DNA of 64,000 nucleotides. It comes from Mucilaginibacter sp. (GTDB taxonomy: Bacteria; Bacteroidota; Bacteroidia; Sphingobacteriales; Sphingobacteriaceae). Numbering within the stretch: the first letter of the stretch is position 1; each line of letters opens with the position of its first letter. The DNA lies in the NCBI GenBank assembly GCA_028287895.1, contig JAQBOV010000029.1, positions 62,001-126,000 of the forward strand, read 5' to 3'. Of the stretch, positions 34,744 to 43,182 are shown piece after piece. Below the pieces are notes generated by a model. That model was not told the origin of the DNA. It ran no database searches and saw only the letters and a list, made by a program, of their open reading frames with translations. Position numbers and translations under genes: made by a program.

Positions 34744-35562
34744 TTATAACTCCTCCTTCAAAACCTTCCAGACATTGCCGGCTACAATTTTAGCGCCTTC
34801 GGCAGTGGGATGAATGCCATCCGCCTGGTTCAGTCCAGGATTGCCACCCACGCCGGCTAACAGGAAAGGAACCAAAGTCACTTTGTTTTTTTCAGCCATC
34901 CTGGGGAATATGTCCTTAAAACTGGTCACATAGTCGCTGCCCATACTTGGGGGTACCTGCATACCCACCAGCACCAGTTTGGCATCCGGGTAGCGGGCTT
35001 TTACCTTGTCAATAATGGCCTGCAGATTTTCGGTAGTTTCATTAACCGGGATGCCGCGCAAACCGTCGTTGGCGCCCAGCTCCAGCACAAAAACATCTAC
35101 TTTTTGCTTTAATATCCAGTCGATACGCCCCAGACCTCCGGCGGTGGTCTCCCCGCTTACTCCGGCATTTATTACCGTATAAGGTAATTTGAGCGAATCT
35201 ATTTTACCCTGTATCACACCCGGAAAAGCATCCGAAGGGTCATCCAGTCCATATCCGGCAGTGAGGCTGTCACCAAAAAACAGGATGGTTTTTTTGCCGG
35301 ATGTTTGTGCTGTTTCGGTGCTGGCGGCTGATTGCTGGCTACCCGTGGGGCTGCCATTGTTGCCACATGCGCTGAGCATCAGTATAAAGCATAAAGAAAC
35401 TACTGCTTTATACCCCTTGTCAATTCGAACGACAGTCAGAAGCCTTATGCGGCTTGCAAAGTCCGCTTTGCCCGTTTTATAAGATTTCTTCCCCCTTCCC
35501 GCATGCGGGCGGTCCGGCTCGTTCGAAATGAGATATGCTTTTTTCTTTTTGTATATGAACAT
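34744..35562 (-). CDS. TesA-like SGNH/GDSL hydrolase lipoprotein with repeat-derived N-terminal insertion
   Basis: A 272-residue frame. SGNH blocks are clear: FFGDSLTAGYG with S99, an internal Gly block (VSGETTAGGLG), GANDG, and DGIHP with the Asp/His pair. Residues 57-66 form a lipobox region (FILMLSAC) with C66 as the lipidation site. Residues 1-8 are a basic n-region (MFIYKKKK). Residues of about 11-48 between them are encoded by a dispersed palindrome (35420-35531). It seems the element inserted in frame between the n- and h-regions. No other in-frame ATG, GTG or TTG start lies between the repeat and the h-region. The gene sits before ybbP- and ybbA-like genes, as in many bacteria. Confidence 0.85.
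   Translation of the reverse strand: MFIYKKKKAYLISNEPDRPHAGRGKKSYKTGKADFASRIRLLTVVRIDKGYKAVVSLCFILMLSACGNNGSPTGSQQSAASTETAQTSGKKTILFFGDSLTAGYGLDDPSDAFPGVIQGKIDSLKLPYTVINAGVSGETTAGGLGRIDWILKQKVDVFVLELGANDGLRGIPVNETTENLQAIIDKVKARYPDAKLVLVGMQVPPSMGSDYVTSFKDIFPRMAEKNKVTLVPFLLAGVGGNPGLNQADGIHPTAEGAKIVAGNVWKVLKEEL
35420..35531. repeat. Dispersed palindromic element, copy 3 (inside the TesA-like coding frame)
   Basis: Arms TCAATTCGAACGA (35420-35432) and TCGTTCGAAATGA (35519-35531) match each other with one mismatch. Inside are AAGCCTTATGCGGCTTGC, TTTATAAGATTTCTTCC and a CCCGCATGCGGG hairpin. The order of words matches the copies at 15677 and 20101 in reverse orientation. Confidence 0.75.
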
Positions 35563-35766
35563 ATTTTGACTTCCTTAAAATTTAAATATACAGCAATTTA
35601 AAAAAATTAGCTTGTACCCAAAGGTGATCGGTATAAACGCCGGCAGAATTACCGCTGTGGATCTCTGTATGGTCTGCTTGTGCCTTGCGGTTTAATTTTC
35701 ACCACAGCGGACAGCAAGATTTTCACAAAGATGCACAGCCTCAATGAGTGAGGCCCGGGAGCTCTC

Positions 35767-38325
35767 TCAAACATCCCTCCTCAAAATCTCCAGCGGCGGT
35801 TTATTCAATATGCCCCGGCTATTAAACAGGCCAATGATAATCGTTAGTATGGCAATTGCCAAAAATAACAATAAGGCGGGTAGCAGGTCTGCATTGAACG
35901 GGATTTCGAAATTGTATTTTGCCAATAGCCAGCTGCCTGCAAAAGCGATCAAAATACCCGTTGCTGCGGATAATGAACCCAAAAAGAAATATTCTATCGC
36001 TGTTATCGCCAATATTTGCCTGCGGCTGGCGCCCATCGTACGGAGCAGCACGCTTTCCTGTATGCGCTGGTATTTGCTGATTCTCACCGAGGCGATCAGC
36101 ACGACCACCCCTGTAATAATGCTGAACATGGCCATAAAGCGGATAATGTCGCCCAATTTATCCAGCAGATCATCCAATATACTCAGCACCAGGCCAAGGT
36201 CGACGATAGAAACATTGGGAAACTGCCTCACTACTGCTTGCTGAAATGATGCCGATGCTGCTTTGGACGGCACGCGGGTAAGCAGCACGTGAAACTGCGG
36301 TGCATCATCCAATGCTCCTTTGGGAAAGACGATGAGGAAATTGGTCTGCATCTTGTTCCAGTTGACCACGCGGATACTGGTTATTTTGGTGGCAACCGGT
36401 ATTCCCTGTACATTAAAAAGCAAATGGTCACCCAGCTTTAAGTGATTGTGTTTGGCAAAGCGGTCCTCAACTGATATCGGCACATCACCTGTTTTTGATG
36501 CATGGCCGATCCAGTGGCCGTCGGTCACTTTCTCGGTGGGCGTCAGTGAATCGCGGTAGGTGATGCGGTATTCATTAGCGAAAACGTGCGGTGATATTTT
36601 CAGCGCAGTATCCTTTTTTACATCGGCCTCAGTTTTACCGTTGATCTTCTGCAAGCGGATCGTCACTACCGGCACCTGCTGCAGAACAGGCAGCTGATGC
36701 TGACGCGCCAAACCAGCCACCGCTTTTTCCTGGCTGGTTTGTATGTCAAACAGGATCATATTGGCCTGGTTGCCGCTTGCCGATATGGTCACCTGCCTGA
36801 CTAATAAACTTTGAATAAAGAACAGCGTGCATATAAAGGCGGTACTTAAACCGATCGATACAATCAGGATGATGGTTTGATTGTTAGGCCGGTACAAATT
36901 GGCGAAACCCTGCCGCCAAAGGTAACTCCATGAGCTTTGTATAAACAGCCGGACCAAATACATCAACAGCTTGGCAATCAGCGTAAGGATCACGAAAGCG
37001 ATCAAAATACCTATGGTGAAAAATGCGCTTGCCAGCCAGCTATCCAACTGTAAGAAGCTAAATACGACAATGAACAACAGGATAAGCACATAAACCAGCC
37101 ATCGCAATGGATCGCCAAGCAGGTTAATCGGTTCGTAGGAGATGCGCAGGGTATTCAGCGGTGATATGTTGCGTATGGCGATCAATGGCAATAAGGCGAA
37201 CAGGACCGATATGATCACACCCAAAAGTATCCCCTGCCCGATGGCCATCCATGAAGTATCGGTGGAGATGGATATCGGCAGAAAGTCTTTAAACACAACC
37301 GGCAGTATATGCTGAACAAAGCTGCCCAATACCGAGCCTATTATGGAGCCAATGAGCCCGATGCCTGCAATCTGTATCAAATAGATCAGGAAAGCTTCGC
37401 GGGCTTTTACGCCCAAACAGCGCATAATAGCGATGGATGCAATTTTTTCGCGTACATAGATATGCATGGCGCTGGCCACACCCACACAACCCAGCAACAG
37501 GGCAATAAAACCTACCAGGGATAAAAATCGGGTCAGGTCGCCAAAAGAACGGCCGGTGTTTTCTTTTCGCCTCTCTATGGTATCATAGTTCATTCCCGCT
37601 TTGTCGAGGCGGGCATCGAGGCTTTTGGTCAGCTTACTAATATCAGCCTTATGGTCGTACTTGTAATAAAAATTATAGCTGATACGACTGCCTTTCTGCA
37701 TTAAACCGGTTTGCTCCAGATATTGCAGGGGAATATAGACGATGGGCGCAATGCCAGCGGAAATACCCGTTTGCCCCGGCGCTTTATTCAATATACCGCT
37801 GATCAAAAAGGTAACTTTTCCTACTTTGATCGAGTCGTTTACCTTCGCGTTAAATTGCAGCATCAGCGTTTGATCGACCACCGCTTTTTTGCCCTTCCTA
37901 AAATCAGTCCCGGCTTTTATGGGAATGGTTTCCAAACTGCCGTAATACGGAAAATCGCCCTGTAAAGCGCGCACCTGCACCAGTCTTGTGCCCTTGCCTT
38001 TGGGGAAATAGATCATTGATGCAAAACTGCGCTCGCGGGAGCGCCTGTCGCCCAATGAATCGATCAGCGGCTGCATGGAGGCCTCCACGGGTTTATTGCT
38101 CATAATGGCCAGGTCGGCGCCGATGAGCGTGGCTGCCTGGTTGTCCACATCCTTTTTGAGGTTAAATCCAAAGGAATAAACGGCTACCAGGGCGGCAATA
38201 CCGAATATGATCGAGGAAACAAACAGGAACAGGCGCGAACGGTTTCTGCGACCGTCGCGCCATGCCATTTCAAACAGCCAGGGTATACTGAGCCTACGCT
38301 TATAATCTACAGAAGTATGATCCAT
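35767..38325 (-). CDS. ABC transporter permease, FtsX-like (YbbP type)
   Basis: An 852-residue membrane protein with an N-terminal membrane segment, a large periplasmic domain, and two FtsX-type permease blocks of three to four segments each (about 260-370 and 730-840). Extra membrane segments lie between them (about 400-510). The FLSLVGFIALLLGCVGVASAM segment, and later VLLRTMGASRRQI, are FtsX-family hallmarks. It pairs with the ATPase gene 6 bp upstream and is followed by the TesA-like lipoprotein gene. The family acts as a mechanotransmitter or lipoprotein-type transporter at the inner membrane. Confidence 0.9.
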   Translation of the reverse strand: MDHTSVDYKRRLSIPWLFEMAWRDGRRNRSRLFLFVSSIIFGIAALVAVYSFGFNLKKDVDNQAATLIGADLAIMSNKPVEASMQPLIDSLGDRRSRERSFASMIYFPKGKGTRLVQVRALQGDFPYYGSLETIPIKAGTDFRKGKKAVVDQTLMLQFNAKVNDSIKVGKVTFLISGILNKAPGQTGISAGIAPIVYIPLQYLEQTGLMQKGSRISYNFYYKYDHKADISKLTKSLDARLDKAGMNYDTIERRKENTGRSFGDLTRFLSLVGFIALLLGCVGVASAMHIYVREKIASIAIMRCLGVKAREAFLIYLIQIAGIGLIGSIIGSVLGSFVQHILPVVFKDFLPISISTDTSWMAIGQGILLGVIISVLFALLPLIAIRNISPLNTLRISYEPINLLGDPLRWLVYVLILLFIVVFSFLQLDSWLASAFFTIGILIAFVILTLIAKLLMYLVRLFIQSSWSYLWRQGFANLYRPNNQTIILIVSIGLSTAFICTLFFIQSLLVRQVTISASGNQANMILFDIQTSQEKAVAGLARQHQLPVLQQVPVVTIRLQKINGKTEADVKKDTALKISPHVFANEYRITYRDSLTPTEKVTDGHWIGHASKTGDVPISVEDRFAKHNHLKLGDHLLFNVQGIPVATKITSIRVVNWNKMQTNFLIVFPKGALDDAPQFHVLLTRVPSKAASASFQQAVVRQFPNVSIVDLGLVLSILDDLLDKLGDIIRFMAMFSIITGVVVLIASVRISKYQRIQESVLLRTMGASRRQILAITAIEYFFLGSLSAATGILIAFAGSWLLAKYNFEIPFNADLLPALLLFLAIAILTIIIGLFNSRGILNKPPLEILRRDV

Positions 38326-38331
38326 AACCGT

Positions 38332-39024
38332 TTAAGCGTTTATATTGGTTTTATCATCAGCTGCCAGTTTACCACCTTTGATGCGGATGATGCGCTGTGT
38401 TTTTGCGGCCAGTTCCAGGTCGTGGGTTACCAGTACGAGCGTTGTTCCCGCTTCCCTGTTCAGGTCGAATATCAGCTTGACTACCTTTTCACTGGTTTCA
38501 AAATCGAGATTGCCCGTGGGCTCATCGGCAAATAATATTTTAGGCTGATTGCTGAAGGCTCTTGCCAGCGAAACACGCTGCTGCTCGCCTCCCGAAAGTT
38601 GTGCGGGATAGTGATGCCCGCGGTCGGTTAAACCCACTTTATCCAGCAAATCCATTGAACGGGCTTTAATATTTTTTTCGCCGCGCAGTTCCAGCGGCAC
38701 CATCACATTTTCTAATGCCGTCAGTGTTGGCAGCAACTGAAAATTCTGGAAGATAAAACCCACGTACTGGTTACGTACCTGCGCGCGTTTATCCTCGTTC
38801 AGATCGCCCAGGTTAATACCATTTAGCTCCACTATCCCTGTGGAAGAACGATCCAGGCCGGCGCACAGGCCCAGCAAAGTAGTTTTGCCGCTGCCTGACG
38901 GCCCCACAATGGCGTTGGTTGATCCGGCGTTCACGGAAAAGTTGATCTTGTCAAGCACAATCAATGTTTTGCCCGCGCTGTTATAGGTTTTACCCAGGTT
39001 TGCTATGTTCAGAATGGTTTCCAC
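38332..39024 (-). CDS. ABC transporter ATP-binding protein (YbbA/LolD type)
   Basis: A 230-residue ATPase with Walker A (GPSGSGKTT), the signature LSGGEQQRV, Walker B (ILFADEPTGNLD) and the H-loop (LVTHDLEL). The DEPTGNLD form is characteristic of the LolD/MacB/YbbA group that partners with FtsX-like permeases. It lies 6 bp before the permease gene and starts the ybbA-ybbP-tesA-like unit. Confidence 0.92.
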   Translation of the reverse strand: METILNIANLGKTYNSAGKTLIVLDKINFSVNAGSTNAIVGPSGSGKTTLLGLCAGLDRSSTGIVELNGINLGDLNEDKRAQVRNQYVGFIFQNFQLLPTLTALENVMVPLELRGEKNIKARSMDLLDKVGLTDRGHHYPAQLSGGEQQRVSLARAFSNQPKILFADEPTGNLDFETSEKVVKLIFDLNREAGTTLVLVTHDLELAAKTQRIIRIKGGKLAADDKTNINA

Positions 39025-39073
39025 TCGTTTTTATATTTTTTATTGGATGAACCGCTAAGATAAATGTTACTCG

Positions 39074-39304
39074 CTATTTACCCGCCACTAAATAAAAATA
39101 GGGTATCAACGGCTTATTAGCCATCGGTACCCTGATAAATGATTTTAAGATGAGAAAGTTTTTTCGCGATGAGGGATTTCCCTGATTAACAGCTTCCTTC
39201 AGTCCAGTCCCATTGTCGCTCTGCGTCCCCGCCTGGGCACACAGACCGCTAATGATCATATCATGGCAAGCGGTCTCTGTCGCCAGGAGGAATCTGATCT
39301 GCAT
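39074..39304. repeat. Probable dispersed intergenic repeat
   Basis: The gap between the ATPase and isomerase genes can be read leftward as a 76-codon frame. Its sequence (CHDMIISGL, GTGLKEAVNQGNPSS, NFLILKSFIR) recalls spurious frames produced by a repeat common in Bacteroidota genomes. That link rests on memory and needs a search. No ribosome-binding context or partner supports a real gene. Confidence 0.35.
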
Positions 39305-39315
39305 CGGAGCGCTGA

Positions 39316-40242
39316 TTAAATCCCCATTGCCCTTAAATTCTTATAGCTGACAGCGATACTGGCAAATGCATCCTTGGGCATATCGTGTTCCACAAAATAG
39401 TGTTTCACTCCGGCCAGCTTCGCGTTAGCAAAAATAGGTTTAAAATCGACCACACCTTCCCCAACCGGCTCCAGCGTCGACAAATCCTTGCTGATATCCT
39501 TTACATGCAATAGCGGGAAACGCCCCGGGTGTGCTTTGAATAAGGTAACCGGATCGACACCTGCCTTGGTTGCCCAGGCCAGATCGAGTTCCATTTTTAC
39601 CAGGTCGGCCTGGGTGTCAGCTAGCAGCAGATGATAAGGTATCTGACCATCCACCTGTTTAAACTCCATATCGTGATTGTGATAACAAAACTGGATCTTG
39701 GCTTTTTTACAGGCTTCACCCGTTTTATTTAATATCTCGGTAGCGCTTTTAATCTCGTCCAAAGATTCAGTAGGGATATTGGCGCATACCAGGTAAGGGA
39801 TCCCACCCTGGGCTGCTTCGTCTACCAGTTGCTGCATATCATCTCTCAGATTTCGCATATGTGCGGGCAGGGTTAAAGGTTTGCCGTCAGCCCCGGTTGG
39901 CATTTTCATGCCTTTTGGCATCTTAAAAGGCGCACCCAATACGTGGTGCGATTTCCAGGAGAGGCCCAATTCGGTACATAACGAAGCAAATTCCTTCGGC
40001 TTCATGCCATAATAGCCGGGCAGTTTGCTAAACGCCGATTCGATTTCCTTGTAGCCGATATCAGCCACTTTTTTAAGGTTGCCTTTTACATCAGCCTCAA
40101 TAATATTAAAAAGGGTAAAAAGTTGCACACCGAGCGGATGTTTGCCTGCTTCAGCAAAAAAAGCAGAAGCTGCTGTTGGTAATACCAATGCACTCAGCGC
40201 CGCCGCACCTGAGCCTGCGAGGAATTTTCTTCTGTTTATCAT
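39316..40242 (-). CDS. Tat-exported sugar phosphate isomerase/epimerase-like protein (xylose-isomerase-type TIM barrel)
   Basis: The start is at 40242 (MINRRKFLAGSGAAALSA), which gives a canonical twin-arginine signal. The longer frame from 40359 is rejected. The remaining 270 residues form an AP-endonuclease-2/xylose-isomerase-like barrel (GVQLFTLFNIIEADVKGNL, YHNHDMEF, MELDLAWATKAG, LLHVKDIS, YFVEHD), with Glu/His/Asp metal ligands in the expected places. Family members isomerise or epimerise keto-sugars, often in periplasmic sugar-modifying routes of Bacteroidota. No sugar operon is adjacent. Confidence 0.88.
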   Translation of the reverse strand: MINRRKFLAGSGAAALSALVLPTAASAFFAEAGKHPLGVQLFTLFNIIEADVKGNLKKVADIGYKEIESAFSKLPGYYGMKPKEFASLCTELGLSWKSHHVLGAPFKMPKGMKMPTGADGKPLTLPAHMRNLRDDMQQLVDEAAQGGIPYLVCANIPTESLDEIKSATEILNKTGEACKKAKIQFCYHNHDMEFKQVDGQIPYHLLLADTQADLVKMELDLAWATKAGVDPVTLFKAHPGRFPLLHVKDISKDLSTLEPVGEGVVDFKPIFANAKLAGVKHYFVEHDMPKDAFASIAVSYKNLRAMGI

Positions 40243-40720
40243 GTCTTTATGTTTTTGATCATTTGGTTTTTGAAAGATAATAAAATCATTGCGTCTTTTC
40301 AACACAATAAGAACTATTTTAATAAAAAAACCTATCAAAAGGCAAAATGACCCGGCCAATTGCGTAAAAACACGTATGAATTACCGTGTTTGCACTGCCT
40401 TTTTTTATTCCGATAATGCCCAATTTTGGCATCAACCCAGGTAAATGAAATGATGGTGATCACGGTATTATTGATAAGGCGCCTTAAATCGGTGATTTAC
40501 CTCAACTACGTTTGTGCCGAGATACTTTACCTGTTAACCGGTATATAACATAAGCCGGGTGAAAAATAGGTTTGAGAGGAGAACTGAGGGCTAAGACAAC
40601 CCAATGATAAACGGCAGGATAAATAGTTAGCGTTAAAACGTCCTGCTTGTATGGCTAGCACCCGCTGCCGATGTCAACGGACCGGCTGCCATAACCAAGT
40701 AAATACTAATTGATATCAAT

Positions 40721-40837
40721 ATGAAAAAACTGATCGTATTCCTTAACAAGTGCCTTTTAACAGCGGCTGGACCTGCAAATAAATTATTTAACAGCAAAGG
40801 CCGCCAGCTACCCCAGGATGATACACTTTTTATTTAG
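40721..40837 (+). CDS. Putative 38-residue peptide
   Basis: ATG at 40721, TAG at 40835. The N-terminus (MKKLIVFLNKCLLTAAG) is basic then hydrophobic, like a small membrane or exported peptide. The tail is polar (GRQLPQDDTLF). It lies between a TAnnTTTG-like element and a strong terminator. It was too short for routine gene calling and I do not recognise it. Confidence 0.35.
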   Translation: MKKLIVFLNKCLLTAAGPANKLFNSKGRQLPQDDTLFI

Positions 40838-40940
40838 CCCCTTCCAAATACCATTGCCTGTGTCCGCCCAGGGCATGCCTGTATTGTTGGTTAACAGGTG
40901 GCAATGAAAATAGTTAGTTTAATTTAGTTGAGTGAACTGC

Positions 40941-40972
40941 AGCCCTTACGCGAGGTAAGGGCTCTTTTTTTT
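40941..40972 (+). terminator. Rho-independent terminator
   Basis: AGCCCTTAC (40941-40949) and GTAAGGGCT (40955-40963) form a perfect 9 bp stem with loop GCGAG, followed by C and a run of eight Ts. No annotated plus-strand gene lies just upstream, so it implies a small transcript. Confidence 0.85.
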
Positions 40973-41088
40973 GCCTCAGCCATCAGCTCAGCGGCGGGTT
41001 ACACCGCGCTAAACTGGCCGCAGCATATCGATCTGTCCTGGTGCCGCTGACTTCCGGCTTCCTGTTCTTTGCCGCTTGCAGGACCGGC

Positions 41089-41835
41089 TCAAATCCATCT
41101 GCCCAAAAACTGCCCGAATGCTTCCTTATACTGATCGCCGACAGCGATATTCATTTTGCCTATCTGCAGTGAATTTTTGGTCATTGAGGTCACTTGTTCC
41201 AGCGATACGATAAACGAACGGTGTACGCGCATAAAACGTTTGGATGGCAATTTCTCTTCCAGTGCTTTTAAACTGGTAAGCGATAATACGGCCTTCTCCA
41301 TACCTTTTAAATGCACCTTTACATAATCTTTCAGTCCCTCGATATACAAAATGTCATCAAGAGCGATCCGCACCAATTGATATTCGACCTTAAGGAACAA
41401 ATATTCATTATCCGTATGTCCTGCCTCAGCCGCAAGGGGGGTCAGCATTGCCGGTTTATTGATTAGTTCGGCATAATTCAGCGCTTTTTGTGAGGCCCGT
41501 AAAAACTCCTCGTAATTAAAAGGTTTCAGTAAATAGTCAAGTGCATCCACCTTATATCCTTCCAGTGCAAACTGATTATAGGCAGTTGTGAAGATAATGC
41601 GCGGTTTATCGGGACCTTTATCCAGCACCCGTGCCAATTCAATGCCATTCAGGTCAGGCATCTGTATATCCAGGAATATCAGGTCGATCTTTTGCTGATG
41701 CAGCGCTTTTAATGCATCAACGGCTCCGGAATACCGGCCGGCCAAATTCAAAAATGGCGTTTGCTCAATAAACCTGCAAACCAGGCCGAGCGCCAGCGGT
41801 TCATCATCAACAGCGATGCAATTTAAGGTCATCAT
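41089..41835 (-). CDS. LytTR-family response regulator
   Basis: A 248-residue protein with a receiver domain (phospho-acceptor D56 in LIFLDIQMPD; KPF switch lysine near 106) and a C-terminal LytTR DNA-binding domain (about 145-245, LYIEGLKDYVKVHL and MRVHRSFIV). It overlaps its kinase gene by 4 bp, a typical translational coupling. LytTR regulators bind direct repeats. A likely target is the divergent outer-membrane barrel gene at 43183. Confidence 0.93.
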   Translation of the reverse strand: MMTLNCIAVDDEPLALGLVCRFIEQTPFLNLAGRYSGAVDALKALHQQKIDLIFLDIQMPDLNGIELARVLDKGPDKPRIIFTTAYNQFALEGYKVDALDYLLKPFNYEEFLRASQKALNYAELINKPAMLTPLAAEAGHTDNEYLFLKVEYQLVRIALDDILYIEGLKDYVKVHLKGMEKAVLSLTSLKALEEKLPSKRFMRVHRSFIVSLEQVTSMTKNSLQIGKMNIAVGDQYKEAFGQFLGRWI

Positions 41836-42902
41836 AGCTCCAGCGTTAGGTGAACAGTGTATTCGTTATTTGCATTCAACTCGATTATCTCCAGTTTATA
41901 TTTACCGGGATATAAAAGATCGAGCCTGCGCCTTGTATTGACCAGGCCTATGCCGCTACTAGTATCCAGGATGATGCTATTATCATTGATTATTGAGTTT
42001 TTGACGGTTAGATCAAGCATCCTGTCCCTTTGCAGAATAACAATGTCAATATGACTTTGTTGGGTAGCACTCACGCCATGTTTAAAGGCATTTTCCACAA
42101 AAGGCAGAAATATCATAGGCGCGAAGCAAACATCCTGTAAATGCTGCGGCGAATCGATTTTTACCTTAACCGCGTCGGTCAGCCGCAACTGCATCAGGCT
42201 GATATAATCTTTTACAAAAGCAATTTCCTGGCTTAGCATGGTTTGCTTTTGCTGGGTATCATATAACAGGTAACGCATCATACGGGATAATTGATGAATA
42301 GCTCTCCCTGCAACATCCGCATTAACCTGTGTAAGCGCATAAATATTATTCAAGGTATTGAAGAAGAAATGCGGGTTGATCTGCGCTTTTAAAAAAGACA
42401 GTTCAGAACTTACTTTATCCTGTTCGAGCTCCTGGGTCAACTGTTTATCGGCCTGCCATTTTTGTATGGCCGTGATACTGGTACTTACGCCCAAAACCAA
42501 TGCGATGATAGCAAGCAGAGCCAAATCCCAACCATGGTCTCTGCCTCCGCGATGTTTAGGGGGACCGTTTCTGTGAAAGGCGGCATCCATTAATTGATGG
42601 ATGTTCAACAATTGGTCTGCATAAATATTTAATAGTATAATACCTCCGGCAATACAAATAACAATAAGAAAGTAAATACTGGTACGGTTCTTCAACAAAA
42701 ACTTCGGAACCAGTATAAACGCATTTGAATAATAAGCAATTACCAGCAAGCCTAAAATCAAACTTTGCTTTATCCATAGCTGGTAGGGCACTATGATGCT
42801 GAAGGTTATAGGCTGGAAAAAATAGATCATGCCAAATACAACCCATATCAAAATATGGATCAATATGGTTACCAGCTTGCTTTTGGATTTAGGAATTATC
42901 AT
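41832..42902 (-). CDS. LytS-like sensor histidine kinase with His/Gly-rich loop
   Basis: A 356-residue kinase with four membrane segments in residues 8-140, a coiled linker, and a HisKA_7TM/His_kinase (PF06580-type) domain with phospho-acceptor H178 (INPHFFFNTL). A short HATPase region follows (FVENAFKHG, GIGLVNTRRRL). The loop before the last membrane segment (about 100-126) is rich in His, Gly, Arg and Pro (HRNGPPKHRGGRDHG). This suggests metal or anionic ligand sensing, an inference only. It is paired with the LytTR regulator. Confidence 0.92.
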   Translation of the reverse strand: MIIPKSKSKLVTILIHILIWVVFGMIYFFQPITFSIIVPYQLWIKQSLILGLLVIAYYSNAFILVPKFLLKNRTSIYFLIVICIAGGIILLNIYADQLLNIHQLMDAAFHRNGPPKHRGGRDHGWDLALLAIIALVLGVSTSITAIQKWQADKQLTQELEQDKVSSELSFLKAQINPHFFFNTLNNIYALTQVNADVAGRAIHQLSRMMRYLLYDTQQKQTMLSQEIAFVKDYISLMQLRLTDAVKVKIDSPQHLQDVCFAPMIFLPFVENAFKHGVSATQQSHIDIVILQRDRMLDLTVKNSIINDNSIILDTSSGIGLVNTRRRLDLLYPGKYKLEIIELNANNEYTVHLTLEL

Positions 42903-43182
42903 TTACCGCGTTAATTTACAATCATTTAGTTTAGAAAACAGGACATAGCGGCACAATGTTACAAATCAATTCATTAGCAGCCAATCTAAACCGCCGGGCA
43001 GGCCGGATTCACCGACCAACAGCCTGTTATTATCTTCAAACGGCTTATTGGGTCTTCGTTCTTATCAGCCGGGCTCTTACAGGGTAAAAAAGCACTTCTG
43101 TCTATGATCAGGTATCCCCGGTCTATTGCATTTTTTAGTAGTTAAATAATACGGTTGTTTTGAGCATCATAATCGGAAAAAT

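Larger units (their letters stand above)
40243..41088. other. 846 bp intergenic region with hairpins and a possible short transcript
   Basis: It contains an imperfect hairpin with a T7 tail (AAACACG/CGTGTTT at about 40368-40391, T run about 40400). It also holds a TAnnTTTG-like element (TACGTTTG, 40507-40514), a 38-codon frame (40721-40837) and a strong terminator (40941-40972), all on the plus strand. Together they could define a transcript of about 450 nt. Confidence 0.5.

Noticed and set aside
40243..40359. Upstream extension of the isomerase-like protein
   Set aside because: The downstream ATG gives a canonical twin-arginine signal; the extension would bury it behind 39 residues.
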